64,000 nucleotides of DNA, from assembly GCA_963675055.2 (NCBI GenBank), contig CAXXJE010000004.1, positions 62,001 through 126,000 of the forward strand. The letters are read 5' to 3'. A model generated the notes under the pieces. The model saw only the letters and a list, made by a program, of their open reading frames with translations. It ran no database searches and had not been told where the DNA came from. A program made the position numbers and the translations under genes. Below, piece by piece: positions 29,878-38,066 of the stretch (position 1 is the stretch's first letter; the number at the start of each line of letters is the position of its first letter). Source of the stretch: PGYT01 sp963675055. GTDB taxonomy: Bacteria; Bacteroidota; Ignavibacteria; Ignavibacteriales; Melioribacteraceae.

Positions 29878-32800
29878 ATGAGTACCTTACTACAAAATAT
29901 TGTTGATAATTCTATCTCAGACGCCGCTGTTGTAACGGACAACAAAGGGAATATACTGGCTGTGAACATTCCAGGCAGGGAATTCCTGGAGAAGTTCGGA
30001 GTGCTGGATGAAAGTACCGGTACTAAGCTAACAGTAAAAGAAAACAAAGTTACGGCAGTTCTAAAAAGTTCATTCGGGAAAGATGAGATCGTTAAGCAGG
30101 ACATAACGCTGGGTGAATCCGAATCAGTTGAAGAATTCGAAGTTACAATTACACCGTTCGCAACTGAGGGCGAAAATTCCAATTTGATAGTTTTTAAAAA
30201 GAAGCCTCTTTCGAAAGATGCGAATTATAAGTTCTACATCAATAGTTATGAAATCGAAAGATTTCTTGAGGATGAAACAGTTAATGGTGTGATTGAAAAA
30301 GTCAAATCCGCATATCCCTTCACATTTATCGGCAGACAAAAAATTCAGAGAGATATTGATAAACTTAACGGTGTTTTTCTGATTAAGGATATCAGTGGAA
30401 AAATAATAATCTCAAATAAAGCGTTTGCTGATATTGCTAATATGAAAGTTTCACAACTCCAGGGAAAAAGTTTCACGGAGTTCTTTAATTCAGTTGAGAC
30501 CGAGATTATAAAAAATGCAGACAGTTTTATAAACAATACAAAGAGACCGATAATATTCAGTCTGTCCGGAAAGAGTAATGAAGGGAGCTATGTTCAGTTA
30601 CCGCTAATAGATATTGACGATAAAGTTGTTGCCCTGATCTGTTTCTCAGCACATGATAGTGCCGGTATTTTGGAAAGTCATCCTAATACTGTAAGCACTT
30701 CGGGCGAGGATTTTGAGCATATAAAGGAATTAAGAGAACCTGTTTTACTGCTCGATAAAGAGAGCAGGGGAAAGTATTTTAGTAATTCGTATGAAGAAGT
30801 ATTTCTGAGTCAGAATGTTGAAAAGCAGATTGATCCGGATACAAGACTTCCATTCCAGCTGCTTGATCAGCTTGGTGCATTTCAAACGGATAATACGGCT
30901 AAAAGTATAATAGCTGAAGAAGTTATTTCTGGTGCCGATGGGAATGAATACAAATTTCAATTTCGTAAGGTTCTAAAAAATAGTAATTTAAACTCGATTG
31001 TTATTGAAGCAATCCCGGAGAGTATATACAATAGTCAATCAGAACTGAAGGGTAAAATGTACGATCTAATAATGCACACAAGTCCGGAACCAATGTTCAT
31101 TTATGATATTGAGAATTTGAGTTTTATCGAGGTTAATCATGCGGCTCTAAAATTATACGGTTTCACACGTGATGAATTTCTCGAGATGGATCTGACTGAT
31201 TTATACGCACCGGAAGATATACAAACACTTATCGAGTCTTCACCGAGCAAAACAACTACTTCCGAATTTACCGGACCTTACAGACACAAACATAAGAACG
31301 GCAATACGATTCTGGTTGAGATCAGTAAATCCCTGTTGGAATTTGAAGGTAAAAAAGGTCATTTCAACATTCTGAGAGACGTAACCAAATTGCTCGAAGA
31401 AAAGAAGGAACTTAAAAAGTATAAATCCATTTACGAACATTCCGGCGATCTGCTGGTTTCCACCGACAGCGACGGATTTATTACCTCCTTCAACAAGAAT
31501 TTTAAGGAAACTCTTGGTTACAGCGAAGATGATCTTGATCAGAAACCGATGCTTACCTTAGTCTGTGACGAGGACAGGGCGAGATTGAATGCGGAAATAT
31601 TTCACTCCGAAGAATTTCGGGACGAGGAGTTTGTAACCAGATTAAAAAAAGCGGACGGAAGCGAAATCCCTGTAGGTCTGTTCGCAAATGCTGTATTCGA
31701 CTATAACGATGAAATTGATTCGTATAATATTATCGTGAAATCTGAACAGGAAGTGCAGAGGGAAATTATTACAAGGGAAGTACCTTCAACTAAAGCTCCT
31801 ATCGATTCATCATTCCTGTCGAATCTGTTTCATGAAATTCTGACCCCGATAAATGTAATTACCGGATTCGTTCAGGAATTGTCTGAAAGCATTCAGAAGC
31901 CTACTTCCGATCAGCATGAAGCTATCAGTTATATTAAAGATAACCAGCAGCTTCTTCTTCAGATAATGGATAACGCAGTTGAGTATTCCAACCTTGAGCA
32001 GAACGAAGTTGATATTAGTTCCGAATCGGTTGTGTTTGTTGAGATACTTGAAGAGATTGAGGATAATGTAATAAAGTTTGCTAAATCAAGAGAAGTTGAG
32101 TTCGCCTACGGTAAGATATCATCTTCGCTTAAATTTGAATCGGACAAATCTAAATTCTCTACTTTTGTTTCACTAATTGCGAGATTCGCTGTTTCGGCTA
32201 CGGACAAAGGCAAAATATTTTTATCAGCTTATCAAAAAACACCGGAAATTTTTGTAATCAGTTTTAAGGATGACAGACATTCGGTCAGCGATGACCTCGT
32301 AAAAAATCTCAAAGATATTTTCACTATAGATGAAAACATCGTTAAACAGAATTTCGGAATTTCACGGTTTGCTGTTCGTCTCGCAAGAAAACTTGCCAAA
32401 TTACTAAACGTGCGGCGAGATGTAGTTTCCGAAAACGGCCGGCCTGTTGAATTTAGTTTTGACTTCCCGTTATTACTTGAAGGTCCTGAAGTTTTAGTCG
32501 CAGCGCCTTCAGATGAAGATGTTGTTGAACCGGACGTCATCATTGAAGATAATACTCCGGAAGTGGTATTGGAAGAACCGACCGCTCAGACTTCCGAGCC
32601 ACCGAAACCGGTAACTCCTCCTGACATGGAAGTCCCGCAGCCCGAGAATGAATACGCTCTTCCTGAAGTTGAACAGACTCAGCCGCAGGTGCGTAATTTC
32701 AATGATTTACGCTGCCTTTATGTTGAAGATCAAATCGACTCGCAGATACTTTTCAAAGTACAGATGAAAGATCTGCACGCGATAGAGTTCGCAACGAGTT

Positions 32801-33072
32801 TCGAAAAAGCGCTTCCGTTGTTGCAGAATAAGCAGTTCGATTTCATCGTTATGGATATAAACCTCCAGGGTGAGTATAACGGACTCGATGCGCTCAGGGC
32901 TATCCAGAAAATGCCCGGTTTCGAGCATATGCCTATTATCGCTGTTACGGCGTATGTACTTCCGGGTGACAGGGAAAAGTTCATTGCCGCCGGTTTTGTC
33001 GATTTTATTACTAAACCGATACTTCGCGATAAACTCGAGAATGTACTTAAAAAGATATTTGTCCTGCAATAG
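29878..33072 (+). CDS. PAS-rich hybrid sensor kinase with degenerate ATPase domain
   Basis: Seen: 1064 residues, no membrane span. Several PAS-type domains occupy 1 to about 620 (clear ones start near 395 and 520), a HisKA-like dimerisation helix follows with His652 in FHEILTPINVITGF, then a HATPase_c-like region of about 700-860. In that region the N box lacks Asn (SLIARFAVS) and no DxGxG G1 box is visible (FKDDRHSVSDD). A proline/glutamate-rich linker leads to an intact receiver domain (VEDQ near 947, phospho-acceptor Asp993 in VMDINL, Thr in AVTAY, Lys in TKP). Inferred: a cytoplasmic regulator of the polysaccharide genes whose phosphate must come from elsewhere. Last gene of the cluster. 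Confidence 0.75.
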   Translation: MSTLLQNIVDNSISDAAVVTDNKGNILAVNIPGREFLEKFGVLDESTGTKLTVKENKVTAVLKSSFGKDEIVKQDITLGESESVEEFEVTITPFATEGENSNLIVFKKKPLSKDANYKFYINSYEIERFLEDETVNGVIEKVKSAYPFTFIGRQKIQRDIDKLNGVFLIKDISGKIIISNKAFADIANMKVSQLQGKSFTEFFNSVETEIIKNADSFINNTKRPIIFSLSGKSNEGSYVQLPLIDIDDKVVALICFSAHDSAGILESHPNTVSTSGEDFEHIKELREPVLLLDKESRGKYFSNSYEEVFLSQNVEKQIDPDTRLPFQLLDQLGAFQTDNTAKSIIAEEVISGADGNEYKFQFRKVLKNSNLNSIVIEAIPESIYNSQSELKGKMYDLIMHTSPEPMFIYDIENLSFIEVNHAALKLYGFTRDEFLEMDLTDLYAPEDIQTLIESSPSKTTTSEFTGPYRHKHKNGNTILVEISKSLLEFEGKKGHFNILRDVTKLLEEKKELKKYKSIYEHSGDLLVSTDSDGFITSFNKNFKETLGYSEDDLDQKPMLTLVCDEDRARLNAEIFHSEEFRDEEFVTRLKKADGSEIPVGLFANAVFDYNDEIDSYNIIVKSEQEVQREIITREVPSTKAPIDSSFLSNLFHEILTPINVITGFVQELSESIQKPTSDQHEAISYIKDNQQLLLQIMDNAVEYSNLEQNEVDISSESVVFVEILEEIEDNVIKFAKSREVEFAYGKISSSLKFESDKSKFSTFVSLIARFAVSATDKGKIFLSAYQKTPEIFVISFKDDRHSVSDDLVKNLKDIFTIDENIVKQNFGISRFAVRLARKLAKLLNVRRDVVSENGRPVEFSFDFPLLLEGPEVLVAAPSDEDVVEPDVIIEDNTPEVVLEEPTAQTSEPPKPVTPPDMEVPQPENEYALPEVEQTQPQVRNFNDLRCLYVEDQIDSQILFKVQMKDLHAIEFATSFEKALPLLQNKQFDFIVMDINLQGEYNGLDALRAIQKMPGFEHMPIIAVTAYVLPGDREKFIAAGFVDFITKPILRDKLENVLKKIFVLQ

Positions 33073-33149
33073 TCCCAAATATCTCTAAATTCCGCATGTA
33101 AATTTCCATCTCTTTTTAATTCCGCTTGCTTCTTTTGCTGCGTCTGTTT

Positions 33150-33172
33150 ACATTTGCCATACAAATGTATGG
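33150..33172. promoter_or_regulatory. Candidate LexA operator
   Basis: Two overlapping perfect inverted repeats: ACATTTG-N5-CAAATGT (33150-33168) and CCATAC-N4-GTATGG (33157-33172), 79-101 bases before the lexA ATG. Known: lexA genes are usually autoregulated. It matches neither the E. coli (CTGT-N8-ACAG) nor the Gram-positive (GAAC-N4-GTTC) box, so assignment rests on position and symmetry. Confidence 0.5.
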
Positions 33173-33250
33173 TAATACGAAAAGCATTTTAATACCTCTT
33201 TTGAACTTTAAAAACCAAGTTTTTGTGACTAACCAGCCGAAGGTGTATCT

Positions 33251-33874
33251 ATGGCGAAAGAATTAACATCAATCCAGAGAAAAATACTCGACTTCATCAT
33301 TGAGAAGATCAAGGTCGATAACCTGCCGCCGACCCTGGCGGAAATCGCAAAGTTTTTCGACTATCGGAACAGGGCAACAGTTCAACAGCATTTAGGCGCG
33401 ATTGAAAAGAAGGGGTACATTAAGCGTAATCCGAAACTTTCACGCGGTATTGAACTGACTTTCGAGGATAAGTTTTTCGTGCCTAAACCTGTACTCGGCG
33501 AGGTCGCTGCCGGGAATCCGCTTACAATTTACCCGGATGCTATCGACACTATCGACCTCCCGACAATTGCCCGTATGCCGAGGGATTCGTTCCTTCTTAA
33601 GGTAAAGGGGGATAGTTTGAAGGACGCTTATATATTTACCGGGGATATTATTATTGTAAATCCGAATATCGAACCGGTGAACGGTAAATTCGTGTCCGCT
33701 ATTCTAGATGACGCCGCGGTGGTTAAAAGATACTATCGCAAGCCGGATAAGATCGAACTGCATTCCGAGAATCCGGAGTACGAACCGATTGTAATCGACA
33801 GTAACTACGGTAATTTCAGAATAGTAGGAGTGGTTGTCGGCATATACCGCAGTATGGATAAAATGGTTGGGTAA
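33251..33874 (+). CDS. lexA: LexA repressor
   Basis: Seen: 207 residues, winged-helix N-terminus (LTSIQRKILDFIIEKI; recognition region NRATVQQHLGAIEKKGYI) and S24 peptidase-like C-terminus. The self-cleavage site Ala87-Gly88, nucleophile Ser122 in KGDSLKDA and general base Lys159 in AVVKRYYR are all present. Known: represses DNA-damage genes and cleaves itself with RecA filaments. The recognition helix differs from that of E. coli, in keeping with the different palindrome upstream. dinB (48525) and ogt (34608) in this window are possible SOS genes, but neither shows an obvious copy of that palindrome. Confidence 0.92.
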   Translation: MAKELTSIQRKILDFIIEKIKVDNLPPTLAEIAKFFDYRNRATVQQHLGAIEKKGYIKRNPKLSRGIELTFEDKFFVPKPVLGEVAAGNPLTIYPDAIDTIDLPTIARMPRDSFLLKVKGDSLKDAYIFTGDIIIVNPNIEPVNGKFVSAILDDAAVVKRYYRKPDKIELHSENPEYEPIVIDSNYGNFRIVGVVVGIYRSMDKMVG

Positions 33875-33905
33875 CTTATATCAATTGTTCAAAGAATAGA
33901 GTTGA

Positions 33906-33955
33906 AATACATTTGAAATATGAATACATTAGAATACATTGTAATGATATTCATT
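33906..33955 (+). promoter_or_regulatory. Repeats likely bound by the RHH antitoxin
   Basis: AATACATT occurs three times (33906, 33923, 33933); the last two are 10 bp apart, one helical turn. A short palindrome AATGA-N3-TCATT (33943-33955) follows. Ribbon-helix-helix antitoxins normally bind such arrays and repress their own operon. Confidence 0.45.
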
Positions 33956-33969
33956 CAGAGGAGAAAGTA

Positions 33970-34212
33970 ATGTCAAAAACTATAACTCTACGATTAAGCG
34001 AAGAAAATTATAAGAGATATAAAAAATTAGCTGATCGGGATAATAGACCAATTTCAAATTTTATAGAAACTGCAGTTAAAAGATTTATTGAACATAACAT
34101 TGATATCGATGAATTTGAGATGGAGGAGATCAAAAATAACAAAGAATTGAATCAAAGTTTGAAAAGAGGATTATCTGATATGAACTCCAATAAAGGACGT
34201 TTCATTGACTAG
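33970..34212 (+). CDS. Ribbon-helix-helix antitoxin
   Basis: Seen: 80 residues beginning SKTITLRLSEENYKRYKKLA, the beta strand and first helix of a CopG/RelB-type ribbon-helix-helix domain, with NRPISNFIETAVKRFIE as the second helix; the C-terminal half is acidic and likely wraps the toxin. Start at ATG 33970 is chosen for the GAGGAGAAAG site just before it; an in-frame longer form starting at 33913 has none. It overlaps the toxin gene by 8 bases. Known: such proteins repress the operon and neutralise the RelE/ParE partner. AT-rich relative to lexA and ogt on either side, suggesting acquisition. Confidence 0.85.
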   Translation: MSKTITLRLSEENYKRYKKLADRDNRPISNFIETAVKRFIEHNIDIDEFEMEEIKNNKELNQSLKRGLSDMNSNKGRFID

Positions 34213-34483
34213 TTATAGAATTTTTGAGACCAATGAATTTATAAAGAAAATTGAAAAATTGTCTCAAAGAAATAAGTCCTTCATTGAAAAGAAACTCACC
34301 CATTATATCTATCCTCAATTGAAAGAAGAACCGCATTATGGAAATAACATCAAAAAATTAGTTGATTATAAACCTGCCACTTGGCGTTATAGAATAGGAA
34401 ATTTCAGATTATTCTATGTGATTGAAGAATCAGAAAAAATTATTTATATCCTCTCGATCGATCTTCGAAAAGATGCATACTAA
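34205..34483 (+). CDS. RelE/ParE-family toxin
   Basis: Seen: 92 residues with the RelE fold pattern: an N-terminal strand and long helix (FIKKIEKLSQRNKSFIEKKL), then the conserved core TWRYRIGNFRLFYVIEE and a C-terminal IYILSIDLRKDAY. The basic residues after the last strand fit the RNA-binding or catalytic surface of mRNA interferases. TTG start overlapping the antitoxin stop by 8 bases. Known: RelE members cut mRNA on the ribosome while ParE members poison gyrase; this sequence is closer to RelE by its R-Y-R-I-G-x-x-R core, though the split cannot be made by eye. Confidence 0.85.
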   Translation: MTSYRIFETNEFIKKIEKLSQRNKSFIEKKLTHYIYPQLKEEPHYGNNIKKLVDYKPATWRYRIGNFRLFYVIEESEKIIYILSIDLRKDAY

Positions 34484-34607
34484 TTATTAGTAAATAGGAA
34501 AATTGCTGTTGAAATCAATGAATGAATTAATGTATAGGAAGTTTGATTAATTCTATTATTTCAATAGTAGAAATAACTAATCCCAATATAGAGTTAGTTC
34601 AGTAACT

Positions 34608-35108
34608 ATGACTGAAGAGGTGTTTTATAAAGGCATATTGAATTCGCCGGTCGGCAACCTGGAAATTGTTGCTACGGATAAAGGTTTGCGGAGAATTAGT
34701 TTTTCCGATAGCGGGGTTGCTGAAGTCTATAAGGTCAACAGTCTTGTCGAAGAATGCAAATCGCAGCTTCGCGATTACTTTGCCGGCAAAAGAAAACAAT
34801 TTGCGATCGATCTCGATATACAGGGAACAGAATTCCAGAAACTAGTATGGATGACGTTAATGACCGTCCCTTACGCGGAAACGGCATCCTATCTGGAAGT
34901 TGCGAGGATGATAGGCGATACAAGTGCGGTTAGGGCAGTCGGGATGGCTAACAATAAAAACAATATCCCTATAATAATTCCGTGTCACAGGATTATCGGT
35001 GCTAAAGGCGATATGATCGGTTATGCCGGCGGACTGTGGCGCAAACAGTGGCTGCTGAAACATGAATTGACTAATTCGGATAAGGAAAGACAGCTGGACT
35101 TGTTCTAA
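34608..35108 (+). CDS. ogt: Methylated-DNA-protein-cysteine methyltransferase
   Basis: Seen: 166 residues with the whole AGT signature: active-site PCHRIIGAKGDMIGYAGG, with Cys the methyl acceptor, and the helix-turn-helix VPYAETASYLEVARMIG. Known: single-use repair of O6-methylguanine and O4-methylthymine by transfer of the alkyl group to Cys. N-terminal domain is short, as in Ogt; no Ada regulatory domain is fused. Stands alone between the toxin-antitoxin pair and a decayed accessory gene. Confidence 0.93.
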   Translation: MTEEVFYKGILNSPVGNLEIVATDKGLRRISFSDSGVAEVYKVNSLVEECKSQLRDYFAGKRKQFAIDLDIQGTEFQKLVWMTLMTVPYAETASYLEVARMIGDTSAVRAVGMANNKNNIPIIIPCHRIIGAKGDMIGYAGGLWRKQWLLKHELTNSDKERQLDLF

Positions 35109-35125
35109 GTCAGATATACATCGTA

Positions 35126-35609
35126 ATTAATTGTAATTCAGTTGTACTGTAATTCGATCGTAATAAAACAGGAGGGGAGTAAAATGAAACTGGAAGATTT
35201 GGAAGTTTACAATTTATCAATGGAAATTGGGGAAAGAGTTTGGAAAGTGACAATCAACTTTGATCATTTCGCAAAAGAAACCTTAGGTAAATAATTAGTC
35301 AAAGCCTGTGATTCAGTTGCAGCAAATTTAAGCGAAGGATTTGGACGTTACAGCTTTAATGAGAAACGACAGTTTTCATACTATTCAAGAGGTTCATTGT
35401 GTGCAACAAAAACCTGGTTACAGAAAGCATCTAATAGAAATTTAATTTTACATGATACACATGATCGCTTCATTCAGGATATCAATAATTTGGGAGTAAA
35501 ACTTAATAACTACATTAATGCTATCAATAGGAATAAACAGACTTTCTAAATTAATGTATTTCATATTTCAATAGAATTACAACCGAATTACTATTGACTT
35601 ACAATTAAT
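35126..35609. repeat. Imperfect inverted repeats flanking the four-helix-bundle pseudogene
   Basis: ATTAATTGTAATTCA (35126-35140) matches the reverse complement of 35595-35609 at 14 of 15 bases. The inner neighbours are also alike in reverse complement (TGTAATTCG-like against TAATTCGGTTG). The repeats enclose the pseudogene and its ribosome site. They may mark a small mobile cassette or simply a transcript hairpin. Confidence 0.45.
35184..35549 (+). pseudogene. Four-helix-bundle protein (S23/23S-rRNA-IVS family), nonsense-disrupted
   Basis: Seen: a 122-codon frame with a strong ribosome site (GGAGGGGAGT) and ATG, interrupted only by TAA at codon 37 (35292-35294). On each side the reading is typical of the family: MKLEDLEVYNLSMEI before, then SVAANLSEGFGRYSFNEKRQF and GSLCATKTWLQKA after. 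Family members normally have Gln at the stop position (LGKQLV), so a single CAA to TAA change explains it. Known: these four-helix bundles are found in 23S rRNA intervening sequences and, widely, as stand-alone genes of uncertain role. Inferred: recently inactivated, since no other damage is seen; a sequencing error is also possible. Confidence 0.8.
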
Positions 35610-35636
35610 AGTTTATTCCGGATTTCTCTATCAATA

Positions 35637-36209
35637 ATGACAACAATAACTAAGATTAATTACAAGCCTCTAACCAGTTCTACATGGCCCGATTTCGAGT
35701 CGCTCTTCGGCGAACGGGGCGCTTGCGGCGGATGCTGGTGCATGGCGTGGAGACTGAAGAATAAGGACTTCCAGAACGGCAAAGGTGAAAACAATAAAAA
35801 AGCAATGAAGAAACTGGCTAAGAGTAAGGAATCTGTTGGAATCATTGTCTATGTCAATAACGAACCCGCTGCGTGGTGTTCAGTCGCTCCCCGTGAACAG
35901 TTTGTTAAGCTTGAGAACTCCCGAGTCTGGAAAAGGATAGATGAAGAACCTGTCTGGTCTGTAAGTTGCCTGTTTCTCGCCAAACAATTCAGACGAAAAG
36001 GACTATCGACGGAAGTAATAAAATGTGCGATCGAATTATGCAGGACAAAGGGGATTAAAATTATTGAGGCTTACCCGGTTGAACCGTATGCGGATAGTAT
36101 TCCGGCTGCATTTGCATGGACCGGCATCCCATCTGCATTTGTCAAAGCCGGATTTAAAGAAGTCGAGCGGAGATCCGAAACGAAACCTATAATGCGATAT
36201 TACCTGTAA
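35637..36209 (+). CDS. GNAT-family N-acetyltransferase
   Basis: Seen: 190 residues with an N-terminal Cys-rich patch (GACGGCWCMAWR), then VNNEPAAWCSVAPR, the acetyl-CoA loop region FLAKQFRRKGLSTEVIKCAI (motif A, Q-x-x-R-x-x-G equivalent), and a C-terminal beta strand FKEVERRSETKPIMRY. Known: this subgroup is found widely in bacteria, often annotated simply as GNAT, with unknown acceptor. The CGGCWCM patch is typical of the subgroup and could bind metal or be structural. No operon partner; the next gene begins about 65 bases later. Confidence 0.8.
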   Translation: MTTITKINYKPLTSSTWPDFESLFGERGACGGCWCMAWRLKNKDFQNGKGENNKKAMKKLAKSKESVGIIVYVNNEPAAWCSVAPREQFVKLENSRVWKRIDEEPVWSVSCLFLAKQFRRKGLSTEVIKCAIELCRTKGIKIIEAYPVEPYADSIPAAFAWTGIPSAFVKAGFKEVERRSETKPIMRYYL

Positions 36210-36273
36210 CATCGGATAGTTAATCCAATCTTTATTATCTTTGCAGCACTTCAAATCAAATGGTTGCCCGATA

Positions 36274-37575
36274 ATGCGAAAACTTAGTATTGTCTTAATT
36301 GTGCTGGTGGTTTCATGCGGTGCCCCAAAGGAATCGATGAATATGAATGATATAGCCGGGAATTATGTGAAACTTGTTCTGAGAGTCGGTTTGTACGATC
36401 CGGCTGTGGTGGACGCTTATCACGGTCCGGAAGAATGGAAGCCGATGAAGCTGAACGAGGAAGAGAAGGAAAACTTCCCGAAGGATGAAATGCTTATAGC
36501 GGCTGATAATTTAATCAGTGATCTCGAAAAAGTAGATGAATCCGAATTCACTAAACTTGATGAGATGCGTAAGGATTTTCTGGCGAAACAATTAATTGCG
36601 CTGAGAGCCAAGATTGAAATGATCGCGGGTAAGAAGTACAAATTCGACAAGGAATCGAAGTTGCTTTATGACGCTGTAGCTCCTCATTACGAGCAGGAAC
36701 ACTTTAACGAAATTCTGTCCGAACTTGATAAACTGCTGCCGGGAAAGGGAGATATTTCCGAAAGATTTAATGAATACAAGAGTAAGTTTATTATTCCGTC
36801 CGACCTTGTCGATACTGTATTCCAGACTGCAATAAACGAAGGAAGACGCAGAACTCTCCAGCATATTCAACTGCCTGAAAACGAGAATTTTGTAGTCGAG
36901 TATGTTACCGATCAACCTTGGGGAGCTTATAACTGGTTCAAGGGAAACAGCTTCAGTGTAATCCAGGTTAATATGGACCTCCCGATTTACATCGACCGCG
37001 CGATAGATCTCGCTTGTCACGAAGGTTATCCGGGACATCATGTGTACAGCTCGCTAATGGAGCAGAACCTGCTTAAGAAGAATAACTTCATCGAGTATTC
37101 GATATATCCTTTGTTCAGTCCGACGTCATTGATAGCCGAGGGCACAGCCAATTATGGTATTAAAGTCGTTTTCCCCGGTGAGGAAAGAATTAGGTACGAG
37201 AAGGAAGTTCTGTTTCCGCTGGCGGGACTAAATCCTAACGAGGTTGATAAGTACTATGAAGTTCTCAAACTAATGGATAAACTCAACTATGCACGCAACG
37301 AGGCTTCGCGTAAGTACTATGACGGCGAATTCGACAAAGAACAGTTAAAAGACTGGCTGGTTAAGTATTGTTTATACACACCCGAACGCGCTGAGAAGTC
37401 GATAAGTTTTATTGATACTTACGGAAGTTATATAATCAACTATAACTACGGACAGGAACTCTGCAAGGATTCTATTGAATCGCAGGGCGGTACGGCGGAT
37501 AACCCTGACAAACGCTGGGAATTATTCGAGGAGCTGATATCGCATCCGTATACTCCGTCGGATTTGCAGAAGTAA
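36274..37575 (+). CDS. DUF885-family lipoprotein (metallopeptidase-like)
   Basis: Seen: from ATG 36274 the protein begins with a lipoprotein signal ending V-V-S-C (residues 12-15); an in-frame start at 36241 would only add 11 residues ahead of the signal and is not preferred. The body is mostly helical and contains LACHEGYPGHHVYSS, the zinc-binding-like H-E-x-x-P-G-H-H motif of DUF885, with a downstream Glu in AEGTANYG. Known: DUF885 proteins are gluzincin-like and several act as peptidases; the substrate here is unknown. Lipid anchor puts it on the periplasmic side or the surface. Confidence 0.75.
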   Translation: MRKLSIVLIVLVVSCGAPKESMNMNDIAGNYVKLVLRVGLYDPAVVDAYHGPEEWKPMKLNEEEKENFPKDEMLIAADNLISDLEKVDESEFTKLDEMRKDFLAKQLIALRAKIEMIAGKKYKFDKESKLLYDAVAPHYEQEHFNEILSELDKLLPGKGDISERFNEYKSKFIIPSDLVDTVFQTAINEGRRRTLQHIQLPENENFVVEYVTDQPWGAYNWFKGNSFSVIQVNMDLPIYIDRAIDLACHEGYPGHHVYSSLMEQNLLKKNNFIEYSIYPLFSPTSLIAEGTANYGIKVVFPGEERIRYEKEVLFPLAGLNPNEVDKYYEVLKLMDKLNYARNEASRKYYDGEFDKEQLKDWLVKYCLYTPERAEKSISFIDTYGSYIINYNYGQELCKDSIESQGGTADNPDKRWELFEELISHPYTPSDLQK

Positions 37576-37615
37576 TAATTTCTAATTTTTCATTTATAAT
37601 TTATAACTGGTTATT

Positions 37616-38035
37616 ATGTGGCTGCAAAAAGAAATAACACTTAAAGCACGATCGAGGGGATTTCATATAATTACCGGCGAGATAATGCAGGCTTTGCCGG
37701 AACTTAGAGAGGCTAAGACCGGATTGCTTCAGATATTCATTCAGCATACGTCCGCATCTCTCACACTTAACGAAAATGTTTCCGCGGATGTAAGACGCGA
37801 TATGGAATCGCACTTTAACAAGATGGTGCCGGAGAACGCGCCTTACTACGAACATACTCTCGAAGGTGCCGACGATATGCCGGCGCATATTAAATCGTCC
37901 TTGCTCGGACCCTCGCTCACTATTCCTGTAACAAACGGACAGCTTAGCATGGGCACCTGGCAGGGGATCTACCTTTGCGAACACAGGGATTACGGCGGCT
38001 CACGAAGACTTGTGTTGACTCTTAATTGTGAATAA
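37616..38035 (+). CDS. yjbQ: YjbQ/UPF0047-family protein
   Basis: Seen: 139 residues nearly collinear with the UPF0047 family, including LQIFIQHTSASLTLNEN, the DDMPAHIKSSLLG motif and the C-terminal GTWQGIYLCEHRDYGGSRR. The conserved His and Asp residues that make the family's active-site pocket are present. Known: E. coli YjbQ has thiamin-phosphate-synthase side activity, but the true role is unsettled. Forms trimers in known structures. Sits 41 bases after the DUF885 gene and 31 before sthA. Confidence 0.9.
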   Translation: MWLQKEITLKARSRGFHIITGEIMQALPELREAKTGLLQIFIQHTSASLTLNENVSADVRRDMESHFNKMVPENAPYYEHTLEGADDMPAHIKSSLLGPSLTIPVTNGQLSMGTWQGIYLCEHRDYGGSRRLVLTLNCE

Positions 38036-38066
38036 TTAACCGAATTAAATATAGATACACTGGCTT

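Noticed and set aside
32707..33164. Overlapping minus-strand frames of 123 and 144 codons opposite the receiver domain
   Set aside because: They mirror the coding strand of the hybrid sensor and lack start sites and domain features.
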